64,000 bases of DNA, taken from contig NC_134541.1 in assembly GCF_050624435.1 (NCBI RefSeq), positions 9,438,983 through 9,502,982 on the forward strand, read 5' to 3'. Positions within the stretch are counted from its first letter, which is position 1, and each line of letters opens with the position of its first letter. Positions 1 through 10,615 of the stretch are shown piece after piece. Source of the stretch: Tenrec ecaudatus (lineage: Eukaryota; Chordata; Mammalia; Afrosoricida; Tenrecidae). The notes under the pieces were generated by a model. The model saw nothing but the letters and a program-made list of their open reading frames with translations. It made no database searches and was not told where the DNA came from. The position numbers were made by a program, and so were the translations under genes.

Positions 1-151
1 GTCTCCTGGAAGATTGGAATACCCCCCACTTGGGCACAGCTGGGCATCCCATTCTATGCAAGAGCATCTGTTTAACCATTCTGATTTCCCTCTCAGCAAA
101 GACCAGTTCATTTCTGTGTGTCGGCCGCTGTTTTAAGTACCGGTGATCTCC

Positions 152-396
152 AATACCAAACTCCCTGCCATCACGCTGGTCCTGACTCATCACCACCCTC
201 CAGGACAGAGCCGGACAGACTCACAGCAAGCCTATGCGTACTGAGTAGAGCTGCCCCGTGAGGTTTTCCTGGCTGGAATCCTTACCAAAGCAGATCAACA
301 AGCCTTTCTTTCAAGGTTCTGCTGGGTGGGTTTCAACTACCAGCTTTCAGGTTTCCAGAATGTGAGGCTGCCCTTAAGATATGCCAGAGGGCTGGG
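152..396 (-). repeat. AfroSINE, antisense, diverged
   Basis: tRNA-derived SINE typical of Afrotheria. The element reads 5'-3' on the minus strand: a tRNA-like head with pol III A box (tggYgYagtgg) and B box (ggttcgaaYcc), a body containing agaaagacgaggctttctac, and a tail like gtcgctatgagtcggaatcg. Here the tail comes first (ctgccatcacg...gactcatcacc) and the head ends near 394 with tatgccagagggct. The copy is old and its middle is poorly conserved. Confidence 0.7.
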
Positions 397-469
397 GCAC
401 CACTTCTCTGAAGGCATCGTGTTCAAGTCTTGAGAAAAAATGTAAATTGTTCTACTGGGTTTCAGACTT

Positions 470-665
470 GCTTCTCAAACCCATCGAGTTGATTCTGACT
501 CATAATGACCCTGTAGGACAGCCTAAAACTGCCCCTGTGGGTGTCTGAGACAGTAACTCTTTACAGGAGAAGAAGCCTCCTCTTTCTCCTGATGACTGGC
601 TGGTGGTTTCAAACTGTTGACCTTGAAGTGAGTAGCCCAAAAGTAACCACTATGCCACCAGCAGG
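470..665 (-). repeat. AfroSINE, antisense, nearly full length
   Basis: Tail (cccatcgagttgattctgac) at about 478, the block gtaggacag...aactgcccctgtggg in the middle, and the head ending ccactatgccaccagcagg. The degenerate B box lies near 605-620 (ggtttcaaactg). Confidence 0.85.
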
Positions 666-671
666 ACTTGG

Positions 672-906
672 TGCCCGTTATCCCACGCAACTCCCGCCAA
701 CCTGTGATCTCCCTGCATCCCACTACCTACCTGCATCACCAGGGTGCACCTACGCGAGTCTGAGGAGGGCCCCGCTAGCATTGGACCCTTGGACTGGGCT
801 GGCATGCTTGCCTTCTTGATAGTAAGTTGCTTCTTCATATAAAGTTCCTCCGTATGCATATATGACTGACATTGGTTTTGTTTCTCTAGACAACCCGGCC
901 TAACAC
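672..906 (+). repeat. 3' part of an LTR-like interspersed repeat
   Basis: Shares with the copies at 3752-4257 and 55081-55590 the sequence cctgtgatctccctgcat, then gactgggctggcatg, ataaagttcctc and the terminus ggcctaacaca. The 5' half is missing; the piece abuts an AfroSINE. Confidence 0.65.
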
Positions 907-1094
907 AATACGGATTTTATTCAGCCAACTTTGTTTATGAAACTAGGAAATAAAGGCTTATTTCTCACTTTAGAAAATAAATCTAACGACATACTGCACT
1001 GGCAAATCTGCAAAATATCTCTGTAGGATGTTGAAAACAATGATGTCACTTTGAGGGCAAAGATGGATCTGACCCAAACTTTGTTCTTTTCTTC
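907..1094. other. No gene; small RTE scrap
   Basis: A-rich DNA of no recognised family, except that about 1030-1076 (tgatgtcactttgagggc...gatctgaccc) resembles an internal stretch of the RTE LINE copies in this window, sense orientation. Confidence 0.4.
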
Positions 1095-3318
1095 CTTTTT
1101 TTAAAAAAATTGTTTTATTAGGGACTCATACAACTCTCATCTCAATCCATACATACATCAATTGTGTAAAGCACATTTGTACATTCGTTGCCCTCATGTT
1201 CTCAAAACATTTGCTCTCCACTTAAGCCCCTGGCATCAGCTCCTCATTTTCCCCTCCCTCACCCTTCCCCCCTCCCTCATGAACCCTTGATAATTTACAA
1301 ATTATTATTTTGTTATATCTTGCCCTGTCCGACGTCTCCCTTCACCCACTCTTCTGTTGTCCGTCCCCCAGGGAGGAGGTTATATGTAGATCCTCGTAAT
1401 CGGTTCCCCCTTTCCAACCCACCCTCCCTCCACCCTCCCAGTATCGCCGCTCTCACCACTGGTCCTGAAGGAATCATCCGCCCTAGATTCCCTGTGTTTC
1501 CAGTTCCTATCTGTACCAGTGTACATCCTCTGGTCTAGCCAGAATTGTAAGGTAGAATTGGGATCATGATAGTGGGAACTGGGAGGGTGGGAGGGAGGAA
1601 GCATTTAGGAATTAGAGGAAAGTTGTATATTTCATCATTGCTACATTGCACCCTGACTGGCTCGTCTCCTCCCTGAGACCCTTCTGTAAGGGGATGTCCA
1701 GTGGCCTGCAAATGGACTTTGGGTCTCCACTCTGCACTCCCCCCTTCATTCACAATGATATGATTTTTTGTTCTAATGATGCCTGATACCTGGTCCCTTC
1801 GACACCTCGTGATCACACAGGCTGGTGTGCTTTTTCCATGTTGGCTTTGTTGCTTCTGAGCTAGATGGCTGCTTGTTTACCTTTAAGCCTGTAAGACCCC
1901 AGATGCTAACTCTTTTGATAGCCGGGTACCATCAGCTTTCTTCACCACATTTGCTTATGCACCCACTTTGTCTTCAGCGATTGTATCATGGAGTTGAGCA
2001 CACAATGATATGATTTTTTTGTTCTTTGATGCCTAATAGCTGATCCCTTTGGCACCTCATGATCACACAGGCTGGTGTGCTTCTTCCATGTGGGCTTTGT
2101 TGCTTCTGAACTAGATGGCCACTTGTTTACCTTCAAGCCTTTAAGATCCCAGATGCTCTTTTGATAGCCGGGTACCATCAGCTTTCTTCACCACATTTGC
2201 TTATTCACCCACTTTGTCTTCAGTGATTATGTTGGGAAGGTCAGCATCATAGAATGCCAATTTGATAGAACAAAGTATTCTTGCATTGAGGGAGTACTTG
2301 AGTGGAGGCCCAACGTCCATCTGCTACCTTAATACTAAACCTATAAATATATGCACATAAATCTATTCCACCATCCTCATATATAGATAGATTTACATAT
2401 GCACATGCCTTTATTTAGACCTCTATAAATGCCCTTTGCCTCCTAGCTCTTTCCTCTATTTCCGTTTATTTTCCTTTTGTCCCACTATCATGCTTAGTTT
2501 TCATTTGGGTTTCAATAATTCCTCTTGGTTACATTACCCTTGATCATGCCCTACCAAGCCCTCCTCACCACTGATTTTGGTCACTTGTTGTTCCCTTGTC
2601 CCTGGGTTTGTTAACACCACTACCTTTCCTCCCACCTCCCCTTCTCCCATGTCCCCCCAGAACTGTGGGTCCAGTTGTTTTCTCCTTCAGATTGTTCATC
2701 CAATATCTTATTTAGACAGACCTGCAGAAATAATAACATGCACAAAAACAAGACAGAGCAAAACAAAGCAACACTATACAACAAAACAGCAACAACAGCA
2801 AACCACTGACAAAAAACAATGTAAACCACAACAAGAAAGAAAAACTTGTAGTTAGTTCAAGGACTGTTTGTTGGCCTTTGGGAGTGTTTTCCAGTCTAGT
2901 CTGTTGGAGCACCAAGTCCTGGCCCCAAAGCCCACCTTCAGCATTCCCTGGGGACCTCGCTGCTCCATTCTCTTGCTGTTCTTTTACACCCCTTTAGTGT
3001 TTTGCCTCGGTGTGGTGGGATCAAATCGGGCTCAATTCCTACACTGTATCTCCAGTGTTGTCCCCTGTAGGGCTATGGGTCAGTGAGGGATGTCGTGTTT
3101 CATAATGGGGCCGGCCATATGGTCTTCTCTGTGGACTGTCTCCTCTGAACAGGAACATTGTCCTCAAGGCCTGGTGGGCAGGATATGCTCCACTCTCTCC
3201 TCTTCCCCCTTCATCTGCTCCCGTGTGCTCTGATCAAATATATCCCTCTTCCAGAGCTGCAGATTCAGTGCCATTCTCTGAAATAAATTCTTCTGGGGGG
3301 AGGAGAAACCTTGTTTTT
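1095..3318 (-). mobile_element. L1-like retroposon, 2.2 kb, ORF-less, minus strand
   Basis: Read on the minus strand it ends in ...ggattgtgatgagagttgtatgag, the polyadenylation region and an A-rich tail (the T-rich start at 1095-1125). Upstream are a G/A-rich tract, the module gctgatggtacccggctatc...aaggtttaaaggtaaac, and farther 5' a T-rich tract (2700-2850) and a segment matching the 5' part of the complete element at 19634-21822. No L1 ORF1 or ORF2 homology is seen; the short open frames are chance. One internal 250-bp stretch is tandemly duplicated (1751-2000 and 2001-2249). Assignment to L1 rests on the truncation pattern of many copies sharing one 3' end, the A-rich tails and long target-site duplications. 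Confidence 0.8.
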
Positions 3319-3751
3319 TCAATGGCCTCATATGCACTCCAAAATTGGATGATTTGAAAAAAAGATGTCATAGTTGGGGTTTATGTCCACTTATCCAGGC
3401 TAGCACTCTCAGTGGTTCCTCAGTTGAAGTCTAATGATCCCTCACTGCTGTGACCTAACACAATGTAATCAACTCCATGACGGGATCTGCTGCTGGCAGC
3501 CAAGCAACTGAAAGAAGATAAAGGTGGAATGCAACTCTCTGACTTAGGTCACAGTCCTGATACAATTGAATGGAGGTTTCCGGCCTGCCTCTGTTATAAG
3601 GAGATGCTGTGAAAAGCTCATTGGCTTTTTCCTGGATCCAGATCCTGCATTGGACTCACCGACCTCCAGTTATTTGGAGTTGAGCCAACAGCCTGCCTTA
3701 TTGCCTGCCAATCCCAGGAGCCATTGGCAGCCTGCCATCTGACCTGCTGAC
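3319..3751. other. No gene recognised
   Basis: Mixed sequence between two repeats, probably old repeat debris, with stop codons in all frames at short spacing. No family recognised. Confidence 0.5.
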
Positions 3752-4257
3752 TGTGGTGGTTACATAATCTGTTGTCAATTTTAGACATAAGGGTGAAGGG
3801 GTAGAGTTTAGCCTGTCAATCAGGTCACAGCTTGATGACCTTATTTGGAGGCACTAAGGAGATAAATAGCTCGCTGAAGGCAAGGCATTTGTTCACTCCC
3901 TGTGAGACAACCTTGCTGACAAGGCATGTAGAACTATACTAGAGCCCTGGAGCTGAAGGAGCCACGTGGAGACCCCTGCCAGCACTGAGATGCCTCAACC
4001 ACCACTGGATCCACAAGACTTTCCAATGCCTGGCCTGTGATCTTCCTGCATTCGGCCTCATTGTATGTGTTTCGTAAGTCTGAAGAGGAATTTATATATT
4101 GGTATCGGACATATGGGCTAATATCTGACTTATGGACTTGATCTGGACTGGGCTGAGATGTTTTCTCAATGTTCAATTGTTCTTGTATGTAAAGCTCTTT
4201 CTTATACACATATGAGCGTCTATGGATTTGTTTCTGCAGTCAACCCAGACTAACACA
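3752..4257 (+). repeat. LTR-like interspersed repeat, ~506 bp
   Basis: Begins tgtggtggttacataatctg and ends cagactaacaca, so the termini are TG...CA. It shares agcctgtcaatcaggtcacag, the block cactggatccacaag...cctgtgatcttcctgcat and gacttgatctggactggg with the copy at 55081. No coding capacity. The size, TG/CA ends and 5-bp duplication at the 55081 copy suggest a solo LTR, but a DNA-transposon origin is not excluded. Confidence 0.6.
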
Positions 4258-4448
4258 CTTATGTTGGGTTCATCCACTTCTGTAGCATATGTGTGTCTGC
4301 CCTTCCTAGGTTCATGAGCCCCCACAGCCACCTGAGTTGGAGGAAGCCTTTAGCTTAACATCAGACCCACACACTTGAGGCAGACCGCATGTATACATTC
4401 TATAACTGTGTCAGCCTTTTTTTTTTCTTTATGGAACTGGACACACAC

Positions 4449-5390
4449 ATATATGAGGGAGCCCCTCCCCCCCAAAAATGGAATCGTGTTAGGCAGAGTG
4501 GAGTTTTCATAGTATACATTTTCCCCTCTAGGCGAGCCTCAACAACTTGCTCTGAGTTAGTGCACCCAGTGGCGTCACTGGGGAAGCTTCTCTCTGGTCA
4601 CAGTGAATTTTTTTGTAAAAGCAGTTTCGCTCAAGCCTCATTTTTTTGTGATGGCCAATTTAAGAGAACAGTGTGCAATTGTGAAATTTTGCTTCCTGCA
4701 TGGGGAAAATGCCACAGAAACAATTGTGATATTGAACACAGCTTACAAGGACAGCGCTTTGGGAAAAACTCAAGTGTACAAGTGGTTTTCTTGTTTCAAA
4801 AAAGGTGACATGTCGATTGATGACAAACCTCGTTCTGGACGTCCATCATCAACTACCTGAACAGACAAAAATGTCAATGCATAATACTTTTGGAGTTCAT
4901 TTCACCAGGTCAGACTGTTAATCAAGCTTTCTATTTAGAGGTTCTTAAAAGATTGCATAACAATATGTGACAAACAAGGACAATTTGTGGCGGACAGAGA
5001 ACTGGTTTTGCCACCATGACAATGCACCTGCTCATGAAGCCATCTCACCGTGCCAGTTTTCGTAAAAACAGCATTCCTTTCTTGCTCCACACACCTTACT
5101 CACCTGACTCTGCTCTGTGTGACTTCATTTTGCTTCTGCAAATGCAGAGAGAGAGAGAGAGATGAAAAGACAGGGATTTGATGACATAGAAGAGGTGAAG
5201 AAAAAAACAATGGAAATGTCATCCAAACAGATGAGTTTCAAAAATATTTCCAAGAATGGAATCACATCACTTGACAAACGTGTAATGGAAAGTACTTTGA
5301 AGGTGATAAGGTTGTTTTGTAAAAAAAATTAAATACATAGCTTTGGGGGAAAAAAAGTTCTGGTTTTTTTTTAATGTACCCTTTCATATA
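4449..5390 (+). mobile_element. mariner transposon, internally deleted
   Basis: Flanked by TA and bounded by imperfect inverted ends: the left starts tatatgagggagcccc and the right, reverse-complemented, starts tatatgaaagggtac. The 5' part encodes the helix-turn-helix N terminus of a mariner transposase (4651-4860). The 3' part encodes recognisable C-terminal pieces: QTVNQAFYLEVLKRL near 4912-4956, HDNAPAHEA near 5015-5045 (second catalytic Asp) and YSPDSALCDF near 5098-5127 (third catalytic Asp). The segment carrying the first catalytic Asp is missing, and several frameshifts separate the rest. It is a dead copy, about 940 bp against the usual ~1.3 kb. A GA microsatellite at 5147-5161 has grown inside it. 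Confidence 0.85.
4651..4860 (+). pseudogene. mariner transposase, N-terminal DNA-binding fragment (69 aa)
   Basis: Starts at the ATG in the usual place after the left inverted repeat (MANLREQCAIVKFC...) and ends at TGA in codon 70. The HTH pattern is clear: a first helix (EQCAIVKFCFLHG), the NATET turn, AYKDSALGKTQVYKWFSCFK and the linker DDKPRSGRPS, which in this family joins the DNA-binding and catalytic domains. Truncation by stop and deletion means it cannot transpose. Whether it is transcribed cannot be told. Confidence 0.85.
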
Positions 5391-5496
5391 TAACTTGTGT
5401 TATGTATATACACACACAAGTTAAATTTAATCATGTGATATATAATCAGATTATATATTATACATACACATCACTTGATTATATAATATAAATATA
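5391..5496. repeat. AT-rich simple repeat
   Basis: Alternating TA/CA-rich low-complexity DNA next to the mariner right end. Confidence 0.7.
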
Positions 5497-5536
5497 TATT
5501 TGTTTTGCTTCCCTAGAAAATCCAGCCTAATACAAG
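5497..5536 (+). repeat. 3' terminus of the LTR-like repeat
   Basis: tttgcttccctag...ccagcctaatacaa corresponds to the last ~35 bp of the element at 3752-4257. Its separation by the mariner suggests insertion into or beside an older copy. Confidence 0.4.
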
Positions 5537-5544
5537 AGACAAAA

Positions 5545-5810
5545 GAAGTGATGCTTTTCCAGTGTGGTGTTGGTGAAGAACACTGAATACAATGGAGATT
5601 CCCAAGAGCATGAACAGAGCAGTCTTAGAAGAAATAAAAGCAGACAGTGTCTCTAAAGGCAGGAGACATCCGCTCTCCTACCTGGACATGTCTTCAGGGA
5701 AGTCCGACTGCAGGAGAAGCACACCGCGTTTGATAAAGGAGCGAGCTAAGGAGCAGGAGGTGACCCTCCGTGAGAGGGACTGACACAGTAGCCCCATGAT
5801 GAACTCAGTG
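5545..5810 (+). mobile_element. RTE/BovB-type LINE, degenerate 3' fragment
   Basis: Contains the landmarks tggtgttggtgaagaacactgaa, gaacagagcagtcttagaag and gcacaccgcgtttgataaag in the order seen in the other RTE 3' ends here. Heavily mutated; the open frame is not a gene. Confidence 0.65.
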
Positions 5811-5847
5811 GGAGCAGTGGAACATGAAGATGCCACCACTGCCCTCC

Positions 5848-6022
5848 CAACCCACAGAGACCCGATAGCACAGAGTAGACTGACTCCCTGGGGTTCCTGA
5901 GGCTGTAAATCTTTAACGGGAGCAAACAACCTGATCTCTCTTCCAGAAGCTCATGGGTTTGAACCATGGATCTTGCAGGTAGCAGCCCCATGCATAACCC
6001 ACTACATCACCAGGGCTGCCTG
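5848..6022 (-). repeat. AfroSINE, antisense
   Basis: Body block ctggggttcctgaggctgtaaatc, then gggtttgaaccatgg (B box complement) near 5953 and the head ending catcaccagggctgcc. Confidence 0.8.
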
Positions 6023-7170
6023 CCACGGTCCCACCCCAAGCAGTATTTGTGCTGGTTTACAAAAGGTCCCCATGAATGGAGGGGTCGGCTCCACAGACGC
6101 CGCAATCAGATCCTAGACATCCTGGCTTCCGGGCTCTCTGTGTGGATCCTAGAGCTCATGTATGTAGCATGTGAGTTGAGACACGCACCGACGGGGGCGC
6201 CTCGGTGTTCAGAAAGAGCTCCACGGAATTCCCCGGGTCTACACCGAGATGCCTTTGTTCACTTGGTTGGTTTATTTTGGGTTAATCTAGCCACTTCAGT
6301 CAAACTGAAACCAAAGCCCAGCTCCGATCGGTGACCAGGGCACGTTTACCAGGTTAGATGGTGTGCGAGAGGCCTCTTCCTCTCCCACGTGCACAGACTA
6401 TTGGGGACACTGCCAAGGACGGGTAGCTGCTTGCCTTGATGGTAGTTATTTCTTAGTCATTTGCTTGTTTGCTCCTTCCTTATTCCCTTCATTTCCATAT
6501 TCATTCATTCATTCCTAGGTGCAGGTGGGAGACTGGTCATGGGGCACCTGGCCCTCTGCTCCTCCCATGAAGTGGCTGACCTTGTTGCTGCCCGTGTGCC
6601 CAGGTCATGTCTCAGGAGGAGCCGAGTTCTTGAGAGTTTCTGACTTAGCAGATGCCCATGGGAGGCAGGATGGTGCAGCAGCCTGTCTGGGTATAAGCAA
6701 TGGCCAGAAGCTGTGAGGAGAAGATAGGAAAACTCCCCACATCAGAAACCACGCAGAGGCCAGCTGGACCGGCACGTACGGGGGGGCGGGGTTTTTGCTT
6801 TAGACGGTTGGACCAAAGGATGATACGATTTGTTTTTAAAGGAGATAGTCGTGTGCCACCTCCTGGCCTGGCTAATACGTCACTCACAAAGACAAGTGAG
6901 TCAGAGCCCAGGGATCAGGGCTGAGAGTCAGGTCAGGTCAGTGAGTCACCAAATGACTGCCCGAACTGCCCCACAGTGTGGGCGGCTTGGCCTGCCGCTG
7001 CAGATGCTCCCGGGTGGGTCTGCAAGAGGACTCGGGCAGGGCTGTCCCCATGTATTCCTCCCCAGCTCAGATGTGTTGCTTAAAGTAGGCTGTGCCCCAA
7101 GCTGTGGGTCCAGCTGGATGGAATGTAAGCAAGCAGAGCTCACATGGTCCTTCAGCCATGCAGCATATTT
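6023..7170. other. No gene; largely unique DNA
   Basis: About 1.15 kb with no recognised repeat apart from an ATTC run at 6504-6519. Open frames up to 122 codons show no domain and no codon pattern I trust. Confidence 0.5.
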
Positions 7171-7258
7171 TAATTGAGCACCTACTCTATCCATACCAGG
7201 CACTGTTCTAGACATTGGAAGACAGACAGGACCAAACCCTGGCCCTCGTGAAACTTAG
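7171..7258 (+). repeat. Ancient L2/MIR-class fragment
   Basis: attgagcacctactctat...ccaggcactgttctagac...ctggccctcgtgaaact follows a widely shared mammalian L2/MIR-class consensus. Confidence 0.6.
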
Positions 7259-7280
7259 CGCAGTCGTTTGCTGGTGTGAG

Positions 7281-7562
7281 CTGCCACTAAGTGAGCCCCA
7301 ACCCCGGCAACCCCATCCACACACAAGGGGATTGGACCACCGGGGGTCACAGGGTTCTCATTGGCTGGTGTTCAGAAGGAGATTGCCAGGCCTTTCTTCC
7401 TAGTCTCAGTCTGGAAGTTCCGACGAATCCTGTTCAGCACAAGAAGCCTCCACGAATGAGCGGTGACTGTGTAGGAGGTGCCTTGGCCAGGAGTCGAACC
7501 CTGGCCTGGAACAGGGACAGTGAGCTTTGTACCATTGATGCACCACTTGCCTCTTGTAGGTA
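7281..7562 (-). repeat. Long tRNA-derived SINE, antisense
   Basis: An older, longer relative of AfroSINE: the middle reads cattggctggtgttcagaagg...aggcctttcttcctagtct, and the tRNA-like head lies at 7485-7562 with the B-box complement gagtcgaaccctgg and the end tgatgcaccacttgcc. Confidence 0.75.
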
Positions 7563-7649
7563 ATGGAGGCAAATAACCAACAAATCAATCCTGGAGGGTT
7601 GTGGTTGATAGGTACCGTAGACTAAAACCCCAAACTCCAAACACCACAT

Positions 7650-7772
7650 GTCACCCAGCAGAGCTGCTCCATGGGGTCTCCGTGCTGGACTCTAGATAGA
7701 AGCTGGCTGCCAGGCCTTTCTTCCACGGAGATGCTGATGGATCCCATCTGCCAACCTGTAGGTTAACACCTG
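7650..7772 (-). repeat. Long tRNA-derived SINE, antisense fragment
   Basis: Shares gccaggcctttcttccacgg and the run up to ccaacctgtaggttaac with the preceding SINE class. Confidence 0.6.
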
Positions 7773-8019
7773 ACCTCACCTGGGGACCCGGGAAAGACAT
7801 AAGGGGCCGATGACTCAAGTGGGGCAGGGCGCCGTGAGCTCCATTTGACCAGAGGAGGAAGAAGAAGGCTTGAGGTTGTTCTGGACCCAACTCCATTCAT
7901 GGGATCCTCGGGCATGCTTCTGCAGAGGAGAGGCGTGGGAGGAGGGCAGGGATGGAAGCTGTGCCTTTCGGAGCGAAGGCTTCCTCTAGACCGGTCTGCA
8001 GCGAAACTTTTGCACAAAT

Positions 8020-8160
8020 GATCTCATTGAATCTTCTCACCATTCTCAGACATTTGACAGGCTCCCAGCCTACGGATGAACAAAGTGACGCTCAGGACGG
8101 TTGGACAATGCTGTCACCTACTGAGCATCCAGGGCGTGATCCAACCCCGCGTTCCTCTGC
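8020..8160 (-). repeat. MIR, antisense
   Basis: atctcattgaatcttctcac...cggatgaacaaagtgacgctcag is the complement of the MIR core and 3' region (the gaggctcagagaggtt area). Confidence 0.6.
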
Positions 8161-8559
8161 CTTGCCCACACTGTTAAGCTTCTGCCTCCAGCAGCAGAGT
8201 GTCTTCGCCTCCTCGCTTGCAAAACCCGCCCTCTGGTGCAACTTTCCATGGGACTGGTCACTGAATCAATGCATGATGGCCGTGACCCTAACAAGGGGCC
8301 ATCGAAAACCCACACTGGCTCCGTTGTGTGGGAAGATTCATAAAGAGCATGAGCTTGGGTCACATAGCATGATGCAGGTATTCAAAGTCTCTGAGCTGTA
8401 CGTATTTTTTAAATGTTAAATTGGCACATGCTTAATGTTCAAGTCATTACCACAATAGAAGCGTTTTTTTTCCGTTTGTTTTTGTGTTAATGGACCCATT
8501 AGATTTGGCTGCTTCGTCTGGAAGCTGTGGGTCATGGCTTCGTGGGACACCACAGTTCT

Positions 8560-9300
8560 TTACCTCTGAGTTCCTGGAGTAGTGCCTGGGGTCCTAAAAG
8601 TTGGTGAGTGGTCATCCAAGATGCAATTGATCTCCTTTTGCCTGGAGCAACAAGACTGGGAGAGTCTGGAGAGGAGGAGGAGAAGGAGGAAATGGAATGA
8701 GTGGTTAATTGCTTCTCTGAACAACTGCCCTACTTGCTGTGAAACCAGAAGAACTGGACGGGGACTGGATTCACTGAATGTTTGCATCAAGGATTATCTA
8801 GAAAAAGATCCTGATCAAGAAGAGGGAGATGCAAAGCACGATTGCAAATGTGCATTGACTGCAGACTTTGTAGAACCACGCAGCCTGGCTGAATCTCCAC
8901 GCCCCACCCTCACCCCCCAAACTATTGCCCTGAGATGATCTTTTAAACTCATAAAGGGAAACGTTCTCCCACCCCCCACCCCCAAGTCACAGTTTAACAA
9001 GTAGAAGATATCTGGCTGCTGCAGCTCCCTGCTAGTCTATCTCCTGGGATCAAAGTGAAAACAGCAATTTAAGAGATTAGATAAGAACTGTAGGCGGCAG
9101 TGAGTTTATGTTAAGGGAGGAAGAGCTGCTCAGAGAAAGGAGGAGAATGGTTGCCCGACTCAAAAGAATGTGTCGGTGTCCCTGCTCTGTACATGTAGAA
9201 GCTATGGGACTGACAGGCAAACGTGCAATAGTAGCAAGAACAAACAAGCCTCTGAGTAGCTATACAGGCAGACACGGAAGCTGAACAGATGTGGGAAGAC
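8560..9300 (+). mobile_element. Afrotherian L1, 3' UTR fragment
   Basis: Contains ggcagtgagtttatgttaagg and gagaatggttgcccgactcaaa...tgtacatgtagaag, which follow the general mammalian L1 3'-end pattern (gatggttgcacaactc...gaattgtac). No ORF2 is preserved. Confidence 0.6.
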
Positions 9301-9479
9301 ATGCGAGTATATGAGAGCAGAGGTTGTCTCCACATGTGTGCTTGTATGTGCTGTGAATACCTCCGGGGACTACAGTGGATATTATAAATCTATGATGGAC
9401 CATATAGTGGGGAGAGTTCTGAAAACTTCTTAGTTACAAGCAAACACCTTGAGGAATGACTCACTGGGCCTGGGGGCGT

Positions 9480-9900
9480 GGAATCATAATCTCAGAGGCC
9501 ATCTTGGTCAATGGACATAACATAGTCCACAAAGACAATATTCTGCTTCCTACTTTGATGGGGGTCTTAATATCGCTCAAGGGGACATCTAACATGCAGT
9601 TAATGGTCTCTCTTTGTCCAGAGCAACAAATAGTGAAGGAAATCAAGGACTCAAGGACCACGAACTGATGGATCGCCAGAACCACAGCCGCCCCTAGCCA
9701 GAGACCAGAAGAGCTAGATGGTACCCAGCAAACACTACCAAGTGCTCTATTCAGGATCACAGTAGAAAGTCCTAAATGGAAAAAGACGTGGAACAACAAG
9801 ACCAGACTCACTGGTCTTCTATAGACTGGTGAGACCCTACGTGGATGGCCCTTACACATGCTTCAAGTCTAGACCTGAACCCACCCCCTAGCTTGAAAAC
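9480..9900 (+). mobile_element. Afrotherian L1, 3' UTR fragment
   Basis: Homologous in part to 8560-8680 (tgcagttaatggtctctctttg...agcaacaaatagtgaagg against tgcaattgatctccttttgcctggagcaacaagactggg) and to 58330-58640 (gaaagtcctaaatgg...gaccagactcactgg). Confidence 0.5.
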
Positions 9901-9904
9901 CCAA

Positions 9905-10170
9905 TGATATTGTTTGAAAACAATTTTCATGGACTGGTTGTGAAAGTATACCTGGGAGCACACACTCCCACTCAACAATTCCTGCATCTACCATTCAGTG
10001 ACATCGATTATACTTTCTTCACGATGGAACAACATTTTCATTGTTCCACCCCGATTCCCTCCTTCTCACGGCCGTCCCCCCTCCAAACTTCTCATCCATG
10101 CTTTAGGGTAACTGTTCTCCAATTGTCCTCATAGCCATCTTTCTGTACTTTTTGAGCTAAATTTCTCAAG
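9905..10170 (-). mobile_element. L1 3' end, antisense, degenerate
   Basis: ggactggttgtgaaagtata...actcaacaattcctgcatct resembles the antisense tail also seen at 50907-51010 (ttattgtgaaatgggtgaaag). Confidence 0.4.
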
Positions 10171-10289
10171 GCAACTTCAGAGGAGTGTTAGGTTCAAGGT
10201 TTAAAGGATCTCTCAAGGTCATATGTTGAGGGCTAAAGGCAGCTGACCCAAGCCAGAGTATTTCCCATCGCCTCGTCTGCATGTAAAGC

Positions 10290-10615
10290 TTGCTCATGGA
10301 ATCAGGAAGACCAAAGACACAGCGATGCATTTGAATGGTGGTGCTGGTGAAGAACAGCGGGCCTTCGTCGCACATACTTTGAGCATGTTGTCAGGAGAGA
10401 CCACTCCCTAGAGAAGGACATCGTGCTTGCTACACAGGACGGGCGGCCCTCAAGAAGCGGGATGGACTCAGTGGCTGCAGCACTGGGCTCGGGCATAGGA
10501 ACCCTTGTGAGGATGGCCCAAGACCAGGCAGCGTTTTGTTCTGTTGTGCACGGACTCGTTGTAGATTGGCACACACTACAGAACCTAACAAGAACACAAG
10601 GTCATGCCCAGGGAT
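10290..10615 (+). mobile_element. RTE/BovB-type LINE 3' end
   Basis: Landmarks in order: tggtgctggtgaagaacagcg, cgtcgcacatactttgagcatgttgtcaggagagacc, gagaaggacatcgtgcttgc, gatggactcagtggctgcag, gtgaggatggcccaagaccagg, gcgttttgttctgttgtgca, and a terminal cctaacaagaacac. Encodes the decayed C terminus and 3' end only. Confidence 0.8.

Noticed and set aside
4603-4860. Transposase start at the upstream ATG (4603)
   Set aside because: The ATG at 4651 gives the usual mariner N terminus; the extra upstream residues match no family member.
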